Below are positions 1 through 4,511 of a DNA stretch of 9,745 nucleotides, piece by piece. The notes under the pieces are model-generated. The model was not told the DNA's origin, ran no database searches, and saw only the letters and a list, made by a program, of their open reading frames with translations. This DNA is from Bacillota bacterium (GTDB taxonomy: Bacteria > Bacillota > Dethiobacteria > DTU022). Position 1 is the stretch's first letter, and each line of letters begins with the position of its first letter. The stretch lies in the NCBI GenBank assembly GCA_012727685.1, contig JAAYGO010000281.1:1-9745 (forward strand), read 5' to 3'. The translations under genes and the position numbers were made by a program.

Positions 1-546
1 CAGAACAACTGGGCCGGGATCAAGGTGAGAGAGCCCCAGGGGAACAGCGCCGCAGATCATGAGACTTTCGCCACGCCGGAAGACGGCGTCCGGGGCCACT
101 TCAACCACATGTGCGCTTACCTGGGCTGTGAACCGATCGGCGAGCCGCATCCCCGCTACTGGGTGGTAAAGGAGCTCCCCTGGGCGGGGACGGTGCAATA
201 CGTCGAAGAGCTGGGCGGCAAGTGGGCTCCTGCCGCCGGTTACGGCATCATGATTGTGCGCGATTACCTGCAACCGCTCATCCAAACGGAGTCCCCGGAA
301 GAACCGGAAGAGCCGGAGGAACCGCAGCCGCCGGAGCCCCCAGAACCACCCGAACCTCCGGAGGAGCCTCAGCTCCCGGAGCCCCCAGAGCCGCCGGAGG
401 AGCCGCAGCCGCCGGAACCACCTGGAGAACCGCCGGAAGAGTCGCAGCCTCCCGGCTGTCTGTTCTTCGGCATTCCCAGCGTGTTGCGCGGGGTACTGCG
501 AAAAATAATCAACGGCAAAGCTTCGGGTGAGTCAGGGAGACGGTGA
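1..546 (+). CDS. Glucosaminidase-like cell-wall hydrolase, 3' end only, with Pro/Glu-rich tail
   Basis: The reading frame is open from base 1, so the 5' end lies outside the window. 181 residues are visible. The first (QNNWAGIKV) resemble the NN-x-x-GIK signature of the glucosaminidase/endo-beta-N-acetylglucosaminidase fold. They are followed by FATPEDGVRGHFNHM, GEPHPRY and a GGKWAPAAGYG motif, the usual C-terminal half of that domain in clostridial peptidoglycan hydrolases. The catalytic Glu should lie upstream and cannot be checked. Residues about 98-152 are almost only Pro and Glu (PEEP, PPEPPE), a probable extended wall-spanning linker. A short hydrophobic/basic tail follows (CLFFGIPSVLRGVLRKII). 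The last residues (about ESGRR) and the TGA are encoded by a palindromic repeat, so the present C-terminus may not be ancestral. The GTG at 25 lies inside the conserved domain and is unlikely to be the start. Role inferred: extracytoplasmic cleavage of glycan strands in wall turnover, or a prophage-type lysin. Confidence 0.72.
   Translation, partial: QNNWAGIKVREPQGNSAADHETFATPEDGVRGHFNHMCAYLGCEPIGEPHPRYWVVKELPWAGTVQYVEELGGKWAPAAGYGIMIVRDYLQPLIQTESPEEPEEPEEPQPPEPPEPPEPPEEPQLPEPPEPPEEPQPPEPPGEPPEESQPPGCLFFGIPSVLRGVLRKIINGKASGESGRR
295..453 (+). repeat. Low-complexity Pro/Glu-coding tandem repeat inside the hydrolase gene
   Basis: This segment is built from variations of CCGGAG, GAGCCG and GAACCA units, coding for PEEP/PPEPPE repeats. 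Such GC-rich tandem DNA can slip, so tail length probably varies between strains. The two open frames on the + strand at 222-530 and 254-508 exist only because this composition lacks stop codons. Confidence 0.8.
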
Positions 547-555
547 CTTTGGCCC
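527..555 (+). repeat. Short palindromic dispersed repeat, copy A (right arm degenerate)
   Basis: It begins with GTGAGTCAGGGAGACGG and contains the core GACGGTGACTTTG (539-551) found identically in all three copies. The right arm, expected to be TGACTCAC, has decayed to TGGCCCA, so the hairpin is weaker than in copy C. The stop codon of the upstream hydrolase (TGA, 544-546) lies in this copy. It abuts copy B as a tandem pair with a 29-base period. Confidence 0.8.
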
Positions 556-586
556 ATGAGCCAGGGGGACGGTGACTTTGACTCAC
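556..586 (+). repeat. Short palindromic dispersed repeat, copy B
   Basis: 31 bases, ATGAGCCAGGGGG at the left, core GACGGTGACTTTG at 568-580, and TTGACTCAC at the right. It is the same orientation as copy A and opposite to copy C (4481-4511). The ends are imperfectly complementary (ATGAGCCA against TGACTCAC), giving a weak stem. It lies just 3' of the hydrolase gene, where it could contribute to transcript end formation, although no T-run follows. Confidence 0.8.
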
Positions 587-637
587 AGCTTGGGCGGGGT
601 GGAAACCAGCCTCCTACACTTCGCATAGCACCTTTTA

Positions 638-751
638 TCATCCTGAGTGCAGCGAAGGGTCTCGCAGCAAAGGATCCCTAAACCACGCTGTCGCCATGAA
701 ATCCTGCCCCATGGAAGAATAAAAAAAGATCCTTCGCTGCGCTCAGGATGA
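638..751. repeat. 114-bp long inverted-repeat (MITE-like) dispersed element
   Basis: The left arm 638-661 (begins TCATCCTGAGTGCAGCGAAG) pairs with the right arm 728-751 (ends GCTGCGCTCAGGATGA) as a 24-bp stem with only two G-T pairs, around a 66-base spacer. The arms have the recognisable ATCCTGAGCGCAGCGAAGGATC form of a non-coding repeat scattered through many bacterial genomes, often mis-annotated as small proteins containing CHPERSEGS or TQDDK strings. The spurious minus-strand frame here contains both. No transposase is nearby; if mobile, it would be moved in trans. The long stem could also act as a terminator or RNA-stability element. Confidence 0.8.
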
Positions 752-892
752 CATACTCTGATTAAATGATCAGGATGAGGGAGCTGAATTCGGCTGCCGC
801 ATTTTTCGCGATAGAGGTATCTTTCTGTCAAACCGGCAGGTAACTCTTTCCCGGACAGCGAATCATTTTTAAGGGCAAGCTTTTTTAAAAGT

Positions 893-937
893 GGGACAGG
901 CTAAAAGCGATCGGCTCCGTACGCATCGGCCTGTTCC
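893..937 (+). promoter_or_regulatory. Leader hairpin upstream of the Nif3-like gene
   Basis: GGGACAGGC (893-901) pairs with GCCTGTTCC (929-937), 9 bp including one G-U. Stacked directly inside it, CGAT (908-911) pairs with ATCG (925-928), leaving a 6-base bulge (902-907). It ends 18 bases before the GGGAGGAG ribosome site (955-962). A second small palindrome, CCAAGCCTTGG (946-956), overlaps that ribosome site. I recognise no known riboswitch or T-box motif. Formation and function are inference. Confidence 0.4.
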
Positions 938-972
938 GGCAGCAACCAAGCCTTGGGAGGAGTGGTGCGCTT

Positions 973-2106
973 ATGCTTGCGACGGTGAAAATGATTGCCG
1001 GCTACATGGAAGAGCTGGCTCCCCTTGACCTGGCCTTGCCGGGAGACCCCTCCGGGCTGCAGCTAGGCGACCCGGAGGCCCCGGTGGCTAAAGTGTTAGT
1101 CGCGCTGGACCCCGACGAGGCGGCGCTGCGGCAGGCCCTGGCCGTAGGGGCATCCCTGGTGGTCACCCACCACCCGCTGCTGTTTCATCCCGCCGCCTCC
1201 ATCGACGAAAGTCGGCCCCGGGGAGCCCTCATCAGTGCCTTCATACGCAACCGAATCAGCGTTTACAGTGCCCATACAAACCTCGATACGGCGCCGCGCG
1301 GCCTGAACCACGCTCTGGCCGAACTGATCGGCCTCTCGCCAAGCGGGCGCAGCGTGCTTAAAGCGAGCGGCCAGGATCGCTACCTGAAGCTCGTGGTTTT
1401 TGTCCCGCGCGGCCATGAGGACAGCGTGCGGGACGCCCTTGCCGAAGCCGGCGCCGGCTGGATCGGCAACTACAGCCACTGCACCTTCCAGGCGCCGGGC
1501 ACCGGCACCTTTATGCCGCGCGAAGGCACCAATCCCTACATCGGACAGCAGGGGCGCCTCGAAAAGGTGGAAGAGCTGCGCCTGGAAACGATCCTGCCCG
1601 CCTCCCGGCGCCAGGCGGTGATCAAAGCGCTCCTGGCAGCCCATCCCTATGAAGAGGTGGCTTACGATATCTATCCCCTGGCCGGCGCCGGGGAAGCGGT
1701 GGGCCTGGGCTTGTGCGGCCAGCTCGAGCCGCCCCTGGAGTTAGAGGCGATCCTGGCCCGCTGCCGGGAGCGGCTGAAGCTGAAAGACTTGCGTTACTGG
1801 GCGTCGGCAAAAGACCGCTTTTCCCGCATCGCCGTCTGCGGCGGCAGCGGCGGCAGCCTGGTGGAAGCGGCAATCGCCATGGGAGCCGAACTTTATATTA
1901 GCGGCGATTTCCGCTACCATGATTTTAAAACTGCTCAGGCTGCCGGGATGGGCTTAATTGACGCCGGCCATTACGGGACCGAGCAGCCGGCGGTGGCTTT
2001 GATCGAAAACCATCTCCGCAACTGCCTGCAGAGAGACGGCAGGGAAACGGTGGTGATCGCGGCCGCAGCCGCGGCCGAGGCCGATTGGAATTATCTGGAG
2101 GGGTAG
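973..2106 (+). CDS. Nif3-like dinuclear metal center protein (YqfO/DUF34 family)
   Basis: 377 residues, the usual length of the long Bacillota form (B. subtilis YqfO type). The N-terminal Nif3 half shows DPSGLQLGD (25-33), THHPLLFHP with metal-ligand His66/His67 (65-73), and AHTNLDTA with Asp105 (100-107). A middle PII/CutA-like insertion spans about 136-236 (starts YLKLVVFVP, ends HPYEEVAYDIYPL). The C-terminal half carries CGGSGG (289-294), YISGDFRYHD (308-317) and DAGHYGTEQ with ligands His333 and Glu337. The end is alanine-rich (AAAAAA). The family binds two metal ions; it has been called GTP cyclohydrolase I type 2, but its physiological role is unsettled. The ATG follows GGGAGGAG (955-962) by 10 bases. 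The next gene begins 50 bases downstream on the same strand, a neighbour pairing common in Bacillota. Cytoplasmic. Confidence 0.95.
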   Translation: MLATVKMIAGYMEELAPLDLALPGDPSGLQLGDPEAPVAKVLVALDPDEAALRQALAVGASLVVTHHPLLFHPAASIDESRPRGALISAFIRNRISVYSAHTNLDTAPRGLNHALAELIGLSPSGRSVLKASGQDRYLKLVVFVPRGHEDSVRDALAEAGAGWIGNYSHCTFQAPGTGTFMPREGTNPYIGQQGRLEKVEELRLETILPASRRQAVIKALLAAHPYEEVAYDIYPLAGAGEAVGLGLCGQLEPPLELEAILARCRERLKLKDLRYWASAKDRFSRIAVCGGSGGSLVEAAIAMGAELYISGDFRYHDFKTAQAAGMGLIDAGHYGTEQPAVALIENHLRNCLQRDGRETVVIAAAAAAEADWNYLEG

Positions 2107-2156
2107 CTGTTCGAGCGCGCCCTTTTTTAGTTAAATTCCCGAAAAGCGAGGTCAAG

Positions 2157-2879
2157 ATGATGCAACTGGAGTGGATGTGGAAACTGCAGGAACTGGACCT
2201 TTCCATTGTTGCCCTCTCCGGGGAAATGGAGGAATCGCCTCTCCACCAGGAGGTGCGTGCTGCCGCTGCAGATTTGGCCGCCCTAAAAGAGGAGCTTGCG
2301 CAAGCGGAAGAGGCCTTGCAGGAGCGGCGCAAGAAGCTGCGCAGCCTGGAGATGAACATCCAGAAGCTTACAAGCGACCGGGAGGAGCTTCGCCGCAGGA
2401 TGTACGGCAGAGCGGTGGCCAGTCCCCGGGAGCTCGAACAGATGGAGAAGAAGCTCACTTCCCTGGAAAAGGATCTGGAGAGCAGGGAAGACGAAGCCCT
2501 GGAACTAATGGAAACCATTGAAAAAATGGATCTACAGCGAAATGAACTGGTCCGCCGCGCCGGGGAGCAGGAGGAGCTGCTGGCAGCGAAGGAGGAACAA
2601 CTGGAGGCGGCGCTGGCCCGCCTGCGCGCCGACCTGGAGCAGTTGCAGGAACAGCGCCGGGTGGTAGAAGCCAAGCTGGAGCCCCAGTTCCTGGAGCGCT
2701 ACCGCATCATGTCCCAGCGGCACCAGGGGCGGGGTCTGGCCGCGGTAGAGGGAGATATCTGTGGGGGCTGCGGCGTCTTTATCTCGTCAAAACAAAAGGA
2801 CTTGCTTTACAATCCCCGCGCAATGGTGTATTGTGAAAATTGCGGGCGTTTACTGGTGAAACGCGCCCCGGAAGAATAA
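2157..2879 (+). CDS. C4-type zinc-ribbon protein with long coiled coil (DUF164 family)
   Basis: 240 residues. Residues about 5-180 are highly charged helix with heptad patterning (long runs of Glu, Lys, Leu, Arg), expected to fold as a coiled-coil hairpin. The C-terminus is a zinc ribbon with two Cys pairs: CGGC (Cys202, Cys205) and CENC (Cys226, Cys229). This is the architecture of the DUF164/zf-RING_7 family, whose members include HP0958 (FlgZ) of Helicobacter; that protein binds RNA and partners, but the Bacillota versions have no settled function. The start was chosen at ATG 2157 (GCGAGGT at 2146-2152); the frame runs open upstream to 2085, which would overlap the Nif3-like gene and add 24 residues atypical of the family. 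ATG 2160 is an equally close alternative. Probably co-transcribed with the Nif3-like gene. Confidence 0.92.
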   Translation: MMQLEWMWKLQELDLSIVALSGEMEESPLHQEVRAAAADLAALKEELAQAEEALQERRKKLRSLEMNIQKLTSDREELRRRMYGRAVASPRELEQMEKKLTSLEKDLESREDEALELMETIEKMDLQRNELVRRAGEQEELLAAKEEQLEAALARLRADLEQLQEQRRVVEAKLEPQFLERYRIMSQRHQGRGLAAVEGDICGGCGVFISSKQKDLLYNPRAMVYCENCGRLLVKRAPEE

Positions 2880-2904
2880 AACGGCCGGCAAATTTGTCGA
2901 ACCG

Positions 2905-2913
2905 TGCTATAAA
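2905..2913 (+). promoter_or_regulatory. Possible extended -10 promoter ahead of the TPR-like gene
   Basis: TGCTATAAA fits the extended -10 form TGnTATAAT with one mismatch. No good -35 hexamer lies 16-18 bases upstream, which is tolerable for extended -10 promoters. It would start a transcript near 2920, leading into the TPR-like gene and tatC. Prediction by eye only. Confidence 0.35.
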
Positions 2914-2915
2914 TG

Positions 2916-2935
2916 GGGGTTTTGCCTTTAACCCC
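2916..2935 (+). promoter_or_regulatory. Small hairpin in the leader of the TPR-like gene
   Basis: GGGGTT (2916-2921) pairs with AACCCC (2930-2935), 6 bp with an 8-base loop, between the stop of the zinc-ribbon gene and the ribosome site at 2949-2954. It has no T-run, so it is not a standard terminator. Its presence supports placing the start downstream at 2961 instead of the in-frame ATG at 2913. Confidence 0.35.
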
Positions 2936-2960
2936 GATAACGCTTGCTGAGGTGAAGGGT

Positions 2961-3797
2961 ATGGCTCGAAAAAAAGAAACTAAACGGAATATAAGAAAGA
3001 ACCGTGTGACCGCAATTGTTGCCGGCATCCTGGCCCTGGGCATGATCCTGTCGACCGCCACCTTTGTGGGCGGACCGATGCTGCTTGAAATTTTTGCCAA
3101 AGACCGCTCCAACCCGCCCGGCAGTCAATGGGATCTGGAAACCTACCGGGAGTATTTAATTTATGAAATTGAAAACCTGGAAAAACATGTTTCAGAATAC
3201 GGTCCGACGGTTGCGGTTTTGGAAGAATTGGCTCAACACTATGAAAATTTGATCTATTTGGAGCAGATACTCTCTAATGAATCCGAGAATCTCGATGGCT
3301 ACAAGCAAAATATGCTCAAGGCCTACCGGGATCTGATCGAGCTGACGCCGGAGGAGCCGTACTACCGGCTGCGCTTGCTGAACGCCTACCTGGTCGTGGA
3401 TGAAGGTGAAGCGATGATCAGTGCAGAGGTGGAGGCGCTCACGGGGATGCTCCACGAAACCCCCAACCTGGATTATAATTTTTGGTTTATCGAGCTGCTG
3501 CAGGAACTGGAGTACACAGCAAAAGCCCGGGAAGAGATCGCCTGGTTGAAGGAATACCTGGCCGAACGGCTCTCCGGAGCCGATGCGGATAACACGGAGC
3601 GCTACTATTACGCCTATCTGCTGGCCGAGTACGAAGAGGATAAGGAAGCCGCCCTGGAACAGCTTGCGATCATCCTCGATGAAGAAGAGGCGGAAAGCAA
3701 TCTCTATAAGCAGGCTGAACTTTACCGGGATAAATTGATGGCGGAAGATAAAGCGGAAGACGATGATAGCGCCGCGGACGGCGGGGCGGATGAATAG
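2961..3797 (+). CDS. Membrane-anchored TPR-like helical-repeat protein, function unknown
   Basis: 278 residues. The N-terminus is strongly basic (ARKKETKRNIRKNR), followed by one hydrophobic segment (about 16-37), so it is probably a signal anchor with the rest outside the membrane; the basic stretch has no classic SRRxFLK Tat motif. Residues about 55-260 are all-helical, acidic and rich in Tyr/Leu/Glu. Spacings such as YRDLIELTPEEPYYRLRLLNAYL (written here only as the region 122-143) resemble tetratricopeptide repeats, with degenerate repeats likely on both sides. The C-terminus is very acidic (AEDDDSAADGGADE). ATG 2961 follows GAGGTG (2949-2954) by 6 bases; an in-frame ATG at 2913 has no comparable site. 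The gene overlaps tatC by 8 bases (ATGAATAG), implying translational coupling. A role as a scaffold for a membrane complex is speculative. Family assignment beyond TPR-like is not possible. Confidence 0.75.
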   Translation: MARKKETKRNIRKNRVTAIVAGILALGMILSTATFVGGPMLLEIFAKDRSNPPGSQWDLETYREYLIYEIENLEKHVSEYGPTVAVLEELAQHYENLIYLEQILSNESENLDGYKQNMLKAYRDLIELTPEEPYYRLRLLNAYLVVDEGEAMISAEVEALTGMLHETPNLDYNFWFIELLQELEYTAKAREEIAWLKEYLAERLSGADADNTERYYYAYLLAEYEEDKEAALEQLAIILDEEEAESNLYKQAELYRDKLMAEDKAEDDDSAADGGADE

Positions 3798-4506
3798 TGA
3801 ATTAATCATCCGCCTCCTCTCCGAGCTGCGCAAGCGCCTGATCATCATGGCGGCGGCCGTCTTGGTCGTGGCCGTGGCCTGCTTCTGTTTTGTCGATCAG
3901 ATCAGGCAACTGTTGATCCTGCCCGGCAAAGAGCTGGAGATGAAGCTGATTTACCTGAACCCCTCCGAGGCGCTGCTGGCCGATCTGCAGCTCTCTTTAA
4001 TCGCCGCCGCCATCCTCGCCCTGCCGTTTTTGCTCTACCAGGTGGTGGCCTTGATCCTGGCGGTGGCGCGGCGCCGCGGCCGTGCCGCTCTCTGGCTGAG
4101 CCTGGCCATGTACCTGCTCTTTGCACTGGGCCTGGCCTTTGCCTATTTCGTGGCCTTTCCATTTGCCCTGAATTTTTTCTTGAGCTTTTCCGCGGAAGAT
4201 CTGGTGGCCAGCTTTAGCATTGCGCGCTATCTTTCCTTTGCGACCAGTTTCTTGCTGTCGTTTGCACTCATCTTCGAGCTGCCGCTGGTGTTCTGGTTCC
4301 TCGGCAAAATCGGGCTCATCGACACCCCTTTTTTGCGGCGCAACCGCAAATACGCCCTCTTGATCATTGTGATCCTGGCCGCCATTCTCACCCCGCCCGA
4401 TGTCTTTTCCCAAATCTTGATGGCCATTCCCCTATTGCTGCTCTACGAAATCGGCATCCTGATGGTCTGGGTTGCCCGGCGTGAGTCAAAGTCACCGTCC
4501 CCTTGA
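3790..4506 (+). CDS. tatC: TatC, Sec-independent (twin-arginine) protein translocase subunit, divergent
   Basis: 238 residues, usual TatC length, with six hydrophobic segments. Diagnostic matches: SELRKRL near the N-terminus (11-17, Glu12), LALPFLLYQ (76-84), AFAYFVAFPFALNFF (116-130), YLSF (147-150), FELPL (162-166, Glu163), and LTPPDVFSQ (200-208, Asp204) followed by AIPLLLLYEIG. TatC is the integral-membrane receptor for twin-arginine signal peptides and exports folded proteins together with TatA. Oddities: the first-loop region after TM2, usually PGL-x3-ERR with a conserved Glu, reads AVARRRGRAA (91-100) with no Glu; the usual His of HLxELR is absent; and no tatA is in the window. The last seven residues (ESKSPSP) are encoded by a palindromic repeat. 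Start at ATG 3790, overlapping the preceding gene by 8 bases; an in-frame ATG at 3763 would lie deeper in that gene. Confidence 0.92.
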   Translation: MNSELIIRLLSELRKRLIIMAAAVLVVAVACFCFVDQIRQLLILPGKELEMKLIYLNPSEALLADLQLSLIAAAILALPFLLYQVVALILAVARRRGRAALWLSLAMYLLFALGLAFAYFVAFPFALNFFLSFSAEDLVASFSIARYLSFATSFLLSFALIFELPLVFWFLGKIGLIDTPFLRRNRKYALLIIVILAAILTPPDVFSQILMAIPLLLLYEIGILMVWVARRESKSPSP

Positions 4507-4511
4507 CTCAC
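4481..4511. repeat. Short palindromic dispersed repeat, copy C, between convergent genes
   Basis: GTGAGTCAA (4481-4489) and TTGACTCAC (4503-4511) form a perfect 9-bp stem around a 13-base loop AGTCACCGTCCCC. It is the reverse complement of the repeat at 527-586, sharing its 13-base core. The stop codons of tatC (4504-4506) and of the opposing RND gene (4508-4510) both lie in it, one base apart. As the only spacer between convergent genes it is a candidate bidirectional transcript-end structure, though neither side has a T-run. From memory, similar GGGGACGG-containing palindromes accompany REP-associated (Y1) transposases in Clostridia and other phyla; none is in this window. Confidence 0.85.

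Larger units (their letters stand above)
547..972. other. 426-base gene-free region with two repeat families and a leader hairpin
   Basis: No convincing gene lies here. The region holds copy B of the short palindromic repeat, a 114-base inverted-repeat element (638-751), a small palindrome CTGAT-N6-ATCAG (758-773), and a hairpin (893-937) just upstream of the Nif3-like gene. I found no promoter with both good -35 and -10 hexamers, although the Nif3-like gene presumably starts its own transcript here. The 82-residue frame on the minus strand (583-831) is a translation of the inverted-repeat element. Confidence 0.7.

Noticed and set aside
222..641. Open frames on both strands across the Pro/Glu-coding segment (222-530 +, 254-508 +, 369-641 -)
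   Set aside because: Low-complexity GC-rich repeat DNA lacks stops in several frames. The predicted products are simple Arg/Ser/Gly-rich strings, and the hydrolase frame has domain homology.
583..831. 82-residue open frame on the minus strand containing CHPERSEGS and TQDDK strings
   Set aside because: It is a translation of both arms of the inverted-repeat element at 638-751, a well-known source of false small proteins; it has no independent coding evidence.
929..962. Resemblance of GTTCCGGCAGCAACCAAG to part of an SRP RNA
   Set aside because: The key GGUCAGG and GGAAGCAGC elements of the SRP domain are not present, and there is no matching long stem.
1096..1644. 182-residue open frame on the minus strand inside the Nif3-like gene
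   Set aside because: It is antisense to a gene with all family motifs and has no recognisable domain or ribosome site.
1925..2674. 249-residue Ser/Arg-rich open frame on the minus strand
   Set aside because: It is the antisense of coiled-coil coding DNA (Glu/Leu codons read backwards as Ser/Arg) and spans two real genes.
2913..2960. Upstream ATG at 2913 as start of the TPR-like protein
   Set aside because: It overlaps the probable -10 element and hairpin and has no ribosome site; ATG 2961 has GAGGTG at ideal spacing and gives a basic N-terminus directly before the membrane segment.
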